Assembly (NCBI GenBank): GCA_012934845.2
Contig: WNNJ02003009.1
Coordinates: forward strand, 108,510 to 172,509
Direction: 5' to 3'
DNA: 64,000 nt
Source: Pomphorhynchus laevis
Taxonomy: Eukaryota; Acanthocephala; Palaeacanthocephala; Echinorhynchida; Pomphorhynchidae
The translations under genes were made by a program, and so were the position numbers. Under the pieces are notes generated by a model. It was not told the DNA's origin, ran no database searches, and worked only from the letters and a program-made list of their open reading frames with translations. Shown piece after piece: positions 21,101 through 32,760 of the stretch (its first letter is position 1; each line of letters opens with the position of its first letter).

Positions 21101-24100
21101 TTTAATATTTTGTTCGACATCTGGCGTTTACAATTCGACTTTTCATCTTTAGGAAAAATCATTTTCATGGCTAAATTTCGTTTCTCGTTGGTAATGTAAC
21201 GACTTTCGAACTAACAAAATATTTCTTTAAAGTTTTAAATAACTTAGAAACGCATAACCTGAACCTAGGCACAATACTCGTCCTAGTCACAATACCGGAC
21301 TAATAGATTTTACTAGCCAAAAGGACTTAATGGAGAAGTAAAGCATTAAGCCTATGCTCAGAGCAAGCCAAATACATCGACCGATATTTAACGGCGCTGT
21401 CTAACAGCGCTTCATGCAAACGCTAACTTTGACTTTCCACTCATTCATAATATAAAAACTTCGCAATAAAATATAAAATTTGTAATCATACAATAGTGAA
21501 ATATAAGTAAACAAAAGAATCGATATCTTTAATCCATGTGGTACATTATCGTCTCATTAGTTCCTGATCCATTTGTATTTTTAGCTTATTAAAAATTAAA
21601 ATAAAGGAGTTTATTTTTTCCTTCATCAATTCAGTTATAATCAATGCTCTAGCCAATACACATAAAGTATCAACACGTAGTGGTCTGACAAACCATATTG
21701 AGTCTTACTAAAGTACTGACAATCTACGACTGCTTGTTCGTCGCATTTACGTTTTATAATTAAGCATTTAGCTTCTACGGATAAAAGTCATTCCTCCATT
21801 CAGAACATAAAGAAACATATGTTTTGCTTCGAATATTAGTAGTTCGTACTTTAGAAAATAAATAATGGAACAAAATACGATATTTCCAGATTTTCTGATT
21901 AAATTCGACCCAATCATTATTTAATTTTATTTTAATAATTTAATTATATGATAATAAATAAATAATAAATTGATTTAATTATTAATAATTAATTTTTATT
22001 ATTTCTTAGCAGTTTTCTTTTAGGCTCAGACAAATATAGAACGAATTAACAATAGATTGAGTGGATGTACTATTGATAATAATGATTCGGTTAAGAAACA
22101 ATGTAATTTACCTGTCAAGTTACACGCCGGTAACCTCTCGGTCGAGGGACACGTTGATTTACTTATTAAGGTAATTAGGTTATGGAAGGTAATTTAGTTT
22201 ATTAGATCATTGATTATTACTTATGAACATGCCATATCAACAATGCCAGATTTAAATTATGCTTAATTCGAATTTAATTAGAATTTAATTTAAATTTAAT
22301 TTAAATTTATTTAATTTAAATTAATTAACAAAATTAGTTGACTATAATAATGAAATGTGTAGAACGTATTAATAAAATGTTGTTTGACTATAATATTAAA
22401 ACGAATGAACTATATTAATAAAAGTGCGGACTCTTATAATAAATAGTTTTAAAAAACTATAAATAGTTTTTATAATAAATGGGTTGTAATAAAAACGATT
22501 TATCTTTACGTGGCAAATGCGGGCTGGCGCACGCTTACGTGACCACAACTACAAAAACAGTACCAGTTCATATGAAAAATTAAAATTTCTAATCAAGACA
22601 AATTTTTCTAATCTCAGATTTTAAATTTAGTAACAATTTAAGTTTAATATACGAATTTTTTATTCTTCAAGATAGTAACATTTAAGACAGTAACACCATT
22701 CAATATTTCGTATGATCAGTAGAATATAAATTCGTTAATATCAATTATTCGGGATCATGATATCCTATAATCGTTTCTCACTACCGTCCCTGGCATAAGT
22801 TAACTTTCTGCACGGCGATTGTTTCATCACACTGCATTATGGATAAAGAAGGAAACTTCTCTTTTTAGATTTGATCGATCTGGAGAGCTTGATTTTGTGC
22901 TACTTTTAGTTTTACAGTCATTTCAATAACCTCTTCATGGTTTTTCTTGATCAGTTCTGGGATACACTGCCTAATATATAACGAATGCATGTCTTTAATG
23001 AAGACGGTAAAAATATTGTCTGATTCAAACACAGCACAAAATTGATTAGCAGTGGAAAGCTTACGTAGGGTTTGGACAATTTGTGTGATCAACTGCTGAT
23101 TCGTCTGTTTGCAAGTGCAAGTTGTACCTCGAAAATAGGACATTAACACACGTTTCGCGAATTTTCGATCTAATTTATCAATTGCTCCTTAAAACGTATC
23201 TTCTTTGGAAAATAATAGAAAATGTCGAGTCGATATCAACTTGATCAGAAGACTAAGTTTTCCGTCATCGTTCAAATTAGGTACAGCGGGAATGAACGAA
23301 TTGCAAACGTCTTTGCCAATACACCCAAATATTTTTAAATTTCCAGTAAATATCAGGTCTAGTTAAACGACAAGATAAATAATTTTGATATTTCGCTAGT
23401 AACTACAAGTATCTTCAGAAAATTCACATTAACGCTAAAATTAAAATTAACATTAAATTAAAATTAACGTTAATTGTCTGAAGATGCTAGTAGTTACTAG
23501 CGAAATATCAAAATTGTTTATCTTGTCGTTCAACCATACCTGATCGTTCCTGGAAATTAAAAAATTAAAATACAAATCAGGATGGATATATTCTAAGAAT
23601 ACGAATTTATACTGTCTTCAGTTCCTTTGCATGACTAGTTAAGCAATGTGTCCATTTCATGCGTAATCTAAGGCAACATGTCACAGCGTTGTTAGTTTGC
23701 CATTCATTTGTTCAATTGCTTGTTCATTTGCTTGATAGGTCTTATTCTTCTTTAAATGAAGATTAAAATATTTATAACATTCAAATATTAATGTGTTTTA
23801 ATAAAATATACAAAATATATATAATTATTTTTATAATTTATGATATTACGAAATTTAATAAAATTAAATTAATTAAATTTAAATTAATTTATAATCATTA
23901 GAGAAACGAAATAGAAATCAGAATTTTGTTTTGCTGAAGGAGTCACTATTTTATTTTCACGTTGTCATATAAAATTTTGTATTTGTAAATATCTAATTAT
24001 GTCTTAATTGATAATATCAAATATTTAATTAATTCGCATTTATTTTTGATCTCGACGTTTAATTTCAAACTAAATTGTATCTTTTCAGCAAGCATCCGAT

Positions 24101-24148
24101 TTGGATTTGTTGTCTCAGATGTATATCGGATGGTCTTCATTTTTGTAA
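15171..24148 (+). CDS. ATR: ATR checkpoint kinase (PIKK family)
   Basis: Three exons: 15171-20774 (1868 codons without an intron), 22024-22170 and 24089-24148, all phase 0 with GT/AG junctions, giving 1936 residues. ATR is a nuclear serine/threonine kinase that, with ATRIP, senses RPA-coated single-stranded DNA and activates CHK1. The N-terminal half is helical-repeat-like and the FAT region spans roughly residues 950-1500. The kinase domain has SLQKPKR, the ATP-binding Lys in LCKAKDDLR (K1605), the catalytic loop GDRHCDNIM (1740-1748) and the metal-binding DFN (1760-1762; ATR, too, has DFN, not DFG), then FNKGESLPIPEIVPFRLTHN. Exon 2 supplies the linker LSVEGHVDLLIK and exon 3 the FATC end LSQMYIGWSSFL. 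Vertebrate ATR has about 2640 residues, so roughly 700 N-terminal residues are missing or lie in unrecognised upstream exons; an in-frame stop precedes ATG 15171. The close match of the kinase and FATC parts to animal ATR makes mTOR, ATM or SMG1 unlikely. Confidence 0.93.
20775..22023 (+). other. ATR intron 1, no other gene seen
   Basis: A 1249-nt A+T-rich intron with donor gtatgc at 20775 and acceptor cttttag ending at 22023. I see no clear element inside. Confidence 0.7.
22505..22560 (-). mobile_element. LINE 3'-tail fragment in ATR intron 2
   Basis: About 55 bp with the LINE 3'-end signature ACGTGGCAAATGCGGGCTGG, then CGCACGCTTACGTGACCACA: a minus-strand, extremely 5'-truncated insertion. 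Confidence 0.65.
22865..23187 (-). CDS. Exon of a gene nested antisense in ATR intron 2; weak GRIP/GRAB resemblance
   Basis: A minus-strand stretch of 107 codons ends in TAA (22865-22867) and begins after an acceptor AG (CT at 23188-23189). It starts AIDKLDRKFAKRVLMSYFRG and continues QLITQIVQTLRKLSTANQF, ending in the charged helix HEEVIEMTVKLKVAQ. The pattern of a short acidic/aromatic helix followed by two helices resembles the GRIP or GRAB domain at the C-terminus of golgins, which binds small GTPases at the Golgi. This is an impression from spacing only. An upstream open stretch on the same strand at about 23195-23349 (IFGCIGKDVCNSFIPAVPNL) may belong to the same gene, but I could not find an in-phase splice. 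It could also be a retrocopy fragment. Confidence 0.35.
23341..23555. repeat. Foldback element, GATATTTCGCTAG variant
   Basis: Arms of about 80 bp: CGACAAGATAAATAATTTTG, then GATATTTCGCTAGTAACTAC and ATCTTCAGA on the left, repeated in inverse on the right, ending near GATCGTTCCTGG. The loop of about 50 bp consists of repeated TTAAAATTAACGTTAA words. It lies in ATR intron 2. It is non-coding and related to the element at 10883-11510. Confidence 0.75.
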
Positions 24149-25140
24149 AAACGTACTTATAGACATACAATGACGAGAATGATGTTGAATATTTTTCCTT
24201 CGCAATTTGTTAAACTTTGTTATTATGTATAAAGTTTCTTATCTTTTTCTTATTCTTAAAAAATCCTTAACGTTTCAATTATTTGTTTCGAATGTATAAA
24301 AATATGATATCATAATATTATATTATTAGTATAAATAATATAATATATTAATATAGTATTAATAATTGACATTCATAATATGAAAATATTCCAACGTCAT
24401 TCTGATAGCTTGAGGTAATAAATAAAAATCAAATTTATACAAGACAAAAAAAATAAATCAATCAAAAGGGTAAGTTAGAATTGGTGGCAAGTCAGCTTAG
24501 GCATATATCCAACATCGAACTCTGTTCTTGAAAGCGAAGAAATTGGTAACATAATCAAACTATCTTCCGCAAACTATTCCAGACATCTACGTTAATCTAA
24601 GAAGTTTTATTAACCCACTGCAGTTGTTCAACGACAGGGAAAAATAAAAATAATTACAAGTAAGACGAGAACAAATCAAGATGACAACAAAAGGTTGTCG
24701 ATTTATGAAACGAATTTATTAAAGCACGAGTGAGTGGAAGCTAACAACGAGCTTTATAAAACAAATATTTCCATTATCTAACTGGCTGAAACTCTGCACC
24801 GATAAATCCTTCCAAATGACGCCAATGCCATAGGTTAGGATGGTCTTTAACATGATGTGAAAATATCGACTAATCCCCGACAAAGACAGTGATCATACTC
24901 TTCTAGAATAAAAGATAATGCCGTAACCAATTTACATAGTTTGTCCTTAAAATTCTTATGGACGGACTATCGTGATATGACGACAACTACTAAATATTGT
25001 TAAAAAATTTTATTGAATATAAATACTTACAATTATACATACAGACGACGTAAGATTACGGACGATAATAAGCTCTGGCAGAATTCGAAATACATCCGCA
25101 TTCGATACAAACATTCATGAGTTCAAACGGGGGTTGATGC
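24149..25140. other. Region downstream of ATR
   Basis: 3' flank of ATR. At about 24485-24595 it carries a copy of the dispersed repeat seen at 5077-5190 (CAAGTCAGCTTAGGCATATA). No gene is supported in the rest. Confidence 0.45.
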
Positions 25141-25830
25141 GTATGTAACTGTTCGACTGTCTTGTGCAAGTATTGCATTTGGGTAAGAGAAGGCCAAAAA
25201 TGTACAAATTGCTTCGCCATTAATTGTACTAACAAACCTCCGTCGTTGTTACCTTGATCGATGAATAATCTGGTTAAACCTTATTTACAGCCTCGTTTAC
25301 GGTCGTTCGAGGAACTTTTTGATGTTGGTAATTCGCACGCGCTAGACATGGAGTATTTAGATCCTTATTCCTCTCAAAATTACATTACCTTTGTAAATAT
25401 ATGGCTACCTAAAGTTCTATACAAGGATTTCTTAAGCAAACCAATTGTTCCTTTTGTGCTGCTGAGAAAGTAAATTCTTTAAACCAAAAGGTGAAAATGT
25501 TTCAAACTGAGATTGAGGCTCTGAATAATTCTAAATGTCGTTGTACTGAAATCAATTTTCCGTTGCTTCAACAGTCCCACCGACTCCTTGGGATGATCTG
25601 CGAATAACACAATTCCAGCGCTGGTGCGTATACAAATGAACAAATCGATTCATGCAGCTGTTGAAGTAATCTGTAAAAACATTGATCATTCCAACTGGCA
25701 AAATGTTCTGGAGGAAGAAGCTTATCGTGCTCCAAATATCATGCCGACAAACGTTCCATAAAATAATGATGGTAAAGCGTCAGTACTAAAATTTTTCGCT
25801 GATATCGGTATCGATATTGCTGTTAGGAAA
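25140..25830 (+). pseudogene. Decayed Cys-rich coding remnant, possibly retroelement
   Basis: Several short coding-like stretches on +. One is Cys-rich (CVCNCSTVLCKYC, about 25140-25180). An open frame at 25261-25473 reads SFEELFDVGNSHALD, and a further Cys-containing stretch with a coiled-coil look follows. SFEELFDVG is reminiscent of the end of a capsid-type (gag) domain followed by zinc knuckles, so a fossil LTR-type element is possible. The piece is clearly broken and I cannot assign a family. Confidence 0.3.
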
Positions 25831-26430
25831 TCAATTAATTAATATTAATAATGGCTATTTTTAAATGTTTTATTTAAAATGATAGCTTAAGGTAATAAGC
25901 CAACATCAAATTGTATTTTTAGGTCAATTCTTAAATTTCCGCTTTTGTCAAATTAAAAAAAGTAATTTTAAAGTTTTGTTAGTGTTACTAAGTGTATGAT
26001 TGCTTAACGGAGACAACAAATTCAAAAAAAGACAAATTTATAACGAAGGAAAATTTACGCTATTATAATAATAGTTTTTAAATATTAACATTTATTAATA
26101 AATTAATTTACATTAATATTTAATAATATTAAATTTAAATCTTTATTAATACTAATCTATTTAATATAAAAATAATATATACGTTTTTGGACGTATATAA
26201 ATATACGTCCAAAAACTATTGGCGAAATTATAAATATGTAATTTTTCTTGATCTTAAAGCCATCCGTAATTTTGTTAATCTATGAGAAATACGTTTCTAT
26301 TGATTTTATTCCATAGATAAGAATCGATGGCTAATTCATGGCTAATTTACATGGAAATTATAACCAACAATATATTACAATTTCCGACGATGTTTTTCGA
26401 AATATAAACTTTCTTAATTTTAAGATGTTG
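25831..26430. other. A+T-rich spacer, no gene seen
   Basis: Low-complexity A+T-rich DNA. A short perfect inverted repeat around ACGTTTTTGGACGTATATAA (about 26175-26215) is the only structure noted. Confidence 0.5.
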
Positions 26431-27010
26431 TAGCGACAAGTCAGATATGTTCAGCCATCACGCACTAGACTGTAAACAGGACAAGGCAAGACACGCTCGT
26501 CATACAACGATAGACAAGCTATCACATCAAGCACTCTGTAGTGCCGAAGTACCATGATGATTAGAGCTGAGCAGCCTTGCGCGTGACGATGTCAAACGTT
26601 CCTATGATTGCTCGTTAGTACCATAGCCAGGCGGCCTCTTCTTGGTGTGGGACGACACTTGTCTAAACACCATGGCTGCTGACTATGCTATGACTGCTGT
26701 CGTCAGAGCCAGAAAGGTGACATGACTCGCCGAAACACGATAATCAGGAATATATACGTACATTAATCAACGAACATACGGGTTTCAGTCGGTCACAATC
26801 GAAGCATGGGGCGCATACGGCCCAGCAACCAAAGCATTTATTGCACGCCTGTCCGGGATGCTGAGATGGACAACAGGCTTGCAAGAGCTGGTATCAACCT
26901 GATACAGCGGCTGAGTGTATCTGTCCAGCAAGGAAACGCCGCTTGCGTAATGGATGCGATGGGCGATAAAACCATCAAACAAATTTTATTTTCTTGTATT
27001 TTTAGTACTC
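26431..27010 (+). mobile_element. G+C-richer retroelement remnant
   Basis: This island is much richer in G+C than its surroundings. The 3' half encodes short stretches that look like the tail of a retroelement polyprotein: EAWGAYGPATKAFIARL in one frame and LIQRLSVSVQQGNAACVMD in another. The 5' half (26431-26770) is non-coding and promoter-like, with a TATA-like GGAATATATACG. It is broken; the family is not assigned. Confidence 0.35.
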
Positions 27011-27382
27011 CATTATTCCAATTATAAATATTTAAATTTTACTGTATAGAATCCTTTGCCCCTATGTTTTAATCACGAGCATGTTAACTATATTTTAAGA
27101 CATTCAAAATGTATGTGGTATATCATTACACTGCAATTATGCAATTCCACATTTTTGTCGTGGAATACAAGCGTAATTCCGCATTATATGCGGCATAAAC
27201 AACCTTGAACTAGATTATTAATCAAATGAGGCATTAATGTCAAATATATGTAACAGGTCTTCATTCAACTATTCCTATAATTCGACAATATAGTAACAGC
27301 TATTATTAGTAAGATTCAAATTACTCGTGATCATCAAATAGGATTTTGTAATCATATCCACCCCTTCAGATAGTAAATTAGC
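27011..27382. other. Spacer, no gene seen
   Basis: A+T-rich DNA. A short GGAATACAAGCGTAATTCCG-type inverted repeat occurs at about 27170-27190. Nothing else is supported. Confidence 0.5.
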
Positions 27383-27600
27383 CATCACAATTCAATGTTT
27401 TGTAATCGGTGTCCTCTTAATTTTGGTGAATCTCCTAGAAGCCAAGTTGAACCGATCACACATGAATCATCACAATGCAATGTTTGGTCATAGATTCCCT
27501 ATAAATTTCGGTTAATCCCCAAGAAGCCAAGTTGAACCGATCACACGTGGATCATCACAATACAATGTTTGGTCATTGGTCACTATAAATTGGGTGAATC
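27383..27600. repeat. 85-bp tandem repeat, about 2.6 copies
   Basis: Units starting CATCACAATGCAATGTTTGG begin at 27383, 27468 and 27553, exactly 85 bp apart. Each full unit contains AAGCCAAGTTGAACCGATCA. The last copy is partial. Confidence 0.85.
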
Positions 27601-28261
27601 ATAATTTATAATAATTATCGTTTGCTTAATGATACGTTAAAGGAATCCAGCTAAAGTGACTAGGCTACGTTTGGAGGATAGGTTGGGGCGTCTTCCTTGT
27701 GAAGTGGTCCAGATTGTACATTTGGTACGGAGATCGCTAGGCAGACCTCAGTATAGTGGAGATCAAACTCTACATTTTGCAAAGGAAAACTTAGGTTGTC
27801 TGAACGGGAAGTCTGGTCGGCCACCTAGGACCCTGATACTTGATCACCTCTCGTTAGTGCACTGCATCCCCAACCCTACCTCCAGATCATTGGAAACAAT
27901 GAACAGATTTTTTTTATCAAATGTTATGCTATGCTATGAGACGTTGGTTTTGCATGCGTGATACGTCCGTCTACCAAGAGTAATATTGTGTTTGCTAGCA
28001 TCGTTAAAAATCCATGCTAAAATTTCAACAAAGATTAAAAGATTAAAGAACAAAGAACAAAGATTAAACTAAAATTAGATTTGATAAGATCATATATTAA
28101 CTAAGATTAGATATAAACAAAGATCATAATATAATTTATTCAAAATTTTTAAGGCTATGTCATTATCTTCTGGGAGTATATAAATTTCATATTGTTTATG
28201 TATTTACCTAAAAATATCATATTTATTACTTATAACTAATATTTAATTGTAAATTAAAAAA
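27601..28261. other. Spacer with one short open frame
   Basis: An open frame at 27656-27961 (+) reads LRLEDRLGRLPCEVVQIVHL and is more G+C-rich than its flanks. It may be a transposon remnant but has no recognisable motif. From 28020 to 28140 the sequence is repetitive (AAAGATTAAAGAACAAAG words). Confidence 0.35.
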
Positions 28262-31150
28262 AGATTTATTTTAACGTGGAAAATGCGTGCCAGCGCACGC
28301 CACATGACCACAACAAACAAAAATGTAAATAATGTGTCGACATGTGAACGGAGGTGTTTGAATGTGATAAAGGAGGAAGCGCGGCGGACGTCGAGAGGGA
28401 GTTGATTCTAGGCGAGTGAAGCAGCGACGAGGAAAGATCGGAGACCATAGTTGTTGGAGTAATTGGGAACGTGGAGTAAGGGGGTATGGCGGAAATGCAG
28501 CGATAGCGAGGTGGGGCGAGTGTCGGCTAAGAAAGGAATGTTGATGAATGATGGGGAGCCGACAGCGATGAGGCGAAAATTTACGAGAAGGCGGAGTTTG
28601 ATGCGTATGTGAATGATGGGCCAGGAGAGTTGGGCAAGATATGTGGATGTGTGGTCGAAGCGACGGAGACGAAAGAGCACTCGAACGGCGGAGTTGATTA
28701 TTCGTTGTAGGGGTAGGATGATGGATTTTGGAGAATTTGCGAAAGGCTGAGGCAGTAATCGATTTTAGGGAAGAAAAGCGTTGAAAGAAGAGACATACAA
28801 GAACGAAAGTAGATAAGGGGGTGGATACGGCGGATGTCACGGAGAATTAAGCTAGACGAGCGGACCTTGTTGCGGACGAAGGGTTTAAGGGAAAGGTGAT
28901 CATCGAAATGGAAGGCTAGGAAAGTGAGATTGTGTACTATGAGGATGATCGATGAAGCAAAACATACAGTGGGAGGAGATATGTTTGGTTTACGCGGGAG
29001 TATCCACATTATTATAGACATGTCAAGGTTTAGAACGAGATGGAGATTGGAGAGACGTTTGTGAATAGAAGAAAGACAGTTCGAGGCAGACATGCTGATA
29101 TCGTGTATGCGATAAGCGGGTGCATGAGCATAGGTGATGATTTTATCGGCGTATTGCGTGACGTTAAAGGAGTAAGGTTTGATAAACGGAGAGAGATCGC
29201 CAAGCAGAAGAAAGAAAAGCAGGGGACCTAGGACTGAACCTTGTGGGATCCCGCAAAAAAATAATGATGGGAGGAGAGAATGGTGAATTAGAACAGACGC
29301 GAAAGGAACGGTCGGATAGATATGAGGCAAACCATGCTACGGTGGAGGAATAAAAGCCGTAATCATAACGAAGGTGAGAAGGAGGACGGAGTGGTCGACG
29401 ATGTCGAAGGCGGAGGAGAGGTCGAAGGAGATGAGAACACTATATAGAGCCTTGCCTCGAGAAACGAGTAAGTCGTTGTAAACTATCATGCAGCGATTTC
29501 TGTTGAGTGATTAGAGCAAAAGCGGATTGGAAAGGAGGGTACATATAGGAGTTCTAAGAGCTTAGAAAGAGTAGGGAGTAGTGAAATGGGCGCGATAGCT
29601 AGAAGGAAGGGAGCGGTTGAGCGATTGCTTCTTAAGGAAGTGACGAACGATTGCGGATTTATAGTGTGTATGAAAGATACGACTGCGGATGGACAAGTTA
29701 AACAAGGTTGTGAGAAAAGAGGATATCGATGAGCATATGGATTTAAGTATATAAGTAGGCAGGGGATCGGCAGGTGAGGTTTTGTTGGGCAAGGACATGA
29801 GAATAGATGAGACTTCGGTATGTGAGACAGGGAGAAAATGAAGGAGTTCCGGGTGGATGATGCTAGGCGGGAGAGAGTTGGATAGGATGGAGACCGGGTT
29901 GTGAGAGAGCAACGTGGATACTTTGGTCTGGATAAATGACGAATAATCATGAGGATGGATGTTCAAGGCGAAGAGGAGCGAGCAAGGATTGAGTTAAAAG
30001 TATGCCAGAGAGTCTTAGAGTTGAATGAAGTGATGACTTTATGCTGTCAGAAGGAGTTGCATTTGGTACGTAGTAGGTGGAGATGAGACCGGCGAAGAGC
30101 AAGATAGGAATCACGGAAAGACGGATTGATCGAGTGGAAATCACGTCTGAGAGAGCGGTGATAGACTCTAAAAGCATGACGGAGTCGACGCTTTTACACG
30201 CGGGGTGACGGGCGAATGTGACAATGCCGCCATGATTAGAGAATTTAGAAGGATATGAGCTGATGGTCGAGCGGATTCGACTAGTGAGCAACCGGCAGAG
30301 AGCAAACGGCAGATGAAGAGGTCGTCAGAATCGGATTGCCAGGATTCGGTGAGGCAGAAGAGATCGATGGATTGCTTGGTGAATAGGTTGAGGATGAGAT
30401 CGGATTTATTGAGAATAGATCTAGTGTTGAGGAGGCCGAGGCGGACACAGTGTGTGGTGGTGATAGGGGCTAGTGAAGAAGACACATAGGGGAGATGGAG
30501 CGCCATCGAATTTTTGAGCAGATGTGGACAACATGAAAATTTCCCTCGATGTTTCAGATTGATAGAGATGTTTCGCCGTTTTCCTTGCGACGGCGTTTTT
30601 TGATGCAGAGATGATAGTTGAGCGATTTCGGAGGGTGTGCGATCGGGGAAAATGCCAGTGGATGAAGAGGACATGAGTTTAAATCGTTGGGAGATGACAG
30701 ACGACGCGTGAGAGCGATGCTTGGAAACAATTTTTCGGAGAGGGGTCTGGGAAGGACTAGATTGAGAAGATTTGTTTAGGCAGATGAATGCGACAGGAGA
30801 GATGTTGAAAAAAGATGGTTTATCCGCAGGAACAAGAGAAGAGAGGATGAATCTGAATGCGGAAACATCGTGGTCGAGACGTGCTTGTGGCGATAAAGAG
30901 GTGTTAGGAGTGATATTAGTGACGATGACACAACGACCGCGAGAAGGAAAGCGTTTTCCGTAAAGAAGGACGAGTAATGTGAGTTGGTGAGATCATGATA
31001 GGAGAGCTGGGAGTTGAGGATATCAAGGGAGTAGGTTTGACAGCGGAAAACAAAGAGGATTTGGATAATATAGAGGGTGCTGAGCGATGTGACGAAAGGT
31101 TATTTATGAGTGGAAGGATTGTGGAGGTTGGTGGATGTGATTTTGATCGA
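28262..31150 (-). mobile_element. LINE family B copy with ORF1, endonuclease and reverse-transcriptase remnants
   Basis: A non-LTR retrotransposon on the minus strand. Reading 5' to 3' on that strand there is an ORF1-like start (about 31200-30680). The apurinic-type endonuclease N-terminus follows (VRLGLLNTRSILNKSDLILN, with SIDLFCLTESWQ, in 30168-30674), then the N-terminal reverse-transcriptase region (LPVSHTEVSSILMSLPNKTS, 29562-29966). Motifs B/C are CGIPQGSVLGPLLFFLLLGD with YADK replacing YADD (28698-29330). Last come the C-terminal region and the hairpin tail GTGGCAAATGCG/CACGCCACATGACC at 28270-28310 on +. The endonuclease is internally shortened and the frame is broken in several places, so the copy is dead. 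CR1/Jockey-group affinity is inferred from the motif style. Confidence 0.8.
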
Positions 31151-31486
31151 GGGATGTAGGTTATAAAATTGTAATTTAAAAAAAATAAAATTACCAAAAA
31201 CATTTTTAAGCCTTATCTATAATATATTTATTTTATATATCTATATTTTCTTAATGCGGAACCAATAAAAGATTAATTTTATTCTAAACATAAAATTATT
31301 TTTCGATGACCCGTGCCATCATCGTCATGAATTTGGGTGACATCCATTATCTCAACGTAACCATCATATTTTTTAAATGTATTTTAAAAATGATCAATGT
31401 TTCAAAATAATAAATACTTTCAAATGTTTACCAATCCGCGAATAAACGACTAAACATTATTATTTAAAAAAGAGAAATTTAATTTA

Positions 31487-32160
31487 AGTGGCAAATAAAG
31501 CCAACGGCGCGCTTACAAGCCCACTAAAAATGACAAAAAATGATCAAACTGATAAAAAAAATATCCCAAGGAAATATATGAACAAGGAAATCGAGCGGAT
31601 GTACGAAGGGAGCGAATTTCAAGCAAGAGGAGCAGCAACGTGAAAGGAACGGATGCGGTAATTTGCTGAATCATTTGGAGTGTAGAGAATAAGGGAATGA
31701 GATGATCCTAAGGATAAATAAGCGTTACGAGATTCATCGAGATATGAAATAAGTATGAAGAGGAGTTGCGATGCAGTACACGATGGGTCAGGATAATCAA
31801 ACGAAACTGGACACGATGGCTAAGTGTGGGAATCTAGGGAAGATTAAAAATATGTGGAGATATGTGGTCAAAACGGCAGGGACGTAGGAAAACACGAGCT
31901 GCTGAGTTTACAATACGTTGGAGGTTGGAGAGTAGCGTGGGAGAGTTCAAAAACAGACTAAGACAATAATCGATTCGAGTAAATAAAAGGGCGGATAAAA
32001 GCGAAAGCAGGAGCGAAAACGGATCAACCTACGAATACGGCGAATATCACGTAGTAGCAGGAACGAGGAGCGAACTTTATCGAAAACAAATGGCTTGGGA
32101 GAAATATGACTGTCAAAGTGGAAACCGAGGAATACGATATCATTAACCACAGGAATATAT
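31487..32160 (-). mobile_element. 5'-truncated LINE copy (family C)
   Basis: Minus-strand 3' half of a related LINE. It has GFHFDSHISPKPFVFDKVRS and LLLRDIRRIRRLI at 31947-32150, then degenerate C-terminal sequence to the tail GTGGCAAATAAAGCCAACGG with GCGCGCTTACAAGC at 31490-31520. Its tail differs from family B in the hairpin (GCGCGCCGTTGG). Confidence 0.7.
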
Positions 32161-32760
32161 TTATGTTAATTAGGAAATTCTTATTATGGACCTAATATAT
32201 TAATTTTATTCATGAATTTTATTTATACTCATGTTGATTGTGTCACCAAAAGACGTTTTTGGTGACATTCTCTCCGAAATAAAAAAAATAAATTTTTTGT
32301 TATGCAAGCAATAATTTTGATTTTGCACGTCTTACATAAGACATCTATTAAATTTTACTCTTTATTATATGCTTTGAGCATGTTCAAATAATTTCAGTAT
32401 TACTGCTATTCATTGCAGTTATCTTGTTTCTCACTTGTTGGATGACTCTATTCAATGTGACTTTTTATCGCCGTTAGTGTAAAAAGCACTTAAAATGGTG
32501 TGTCATCGCAAACACAAACGCACGTCATCGCATTATCATATTAAAATAATAAAGCATACGTCTCCAAAATGGTGGATTTTAAAAAAGTGAATTCGAAATT
32601 GTTTTTCAAATTTGTATCACGAATAACTAAGAAATACATACAAATGGCTTATAATGGTATGTTATTTTAAAGATAATTTTGTTTTACCTGAATCCGAAAA
32701 TACCATATGTAAGCGAATACGAATAATATGCACGTTTTCTTCAAAATCTGGGACCGTTAT
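32161..32760. other. Spacer between LINE copies
   Basis: A+T-rich with no gene. A short hairpin TGTCACCAAAAGACG/TTTTTGGTGACA occurs at about 32240-32266. Confidence 0.5.

Noticed and set aside
26431-26770. Solo LTR
   Set aside because: It begins with TGT-like sequence and has a TATA-like box, but I could not define both ends, a matching partner or a target duplication.
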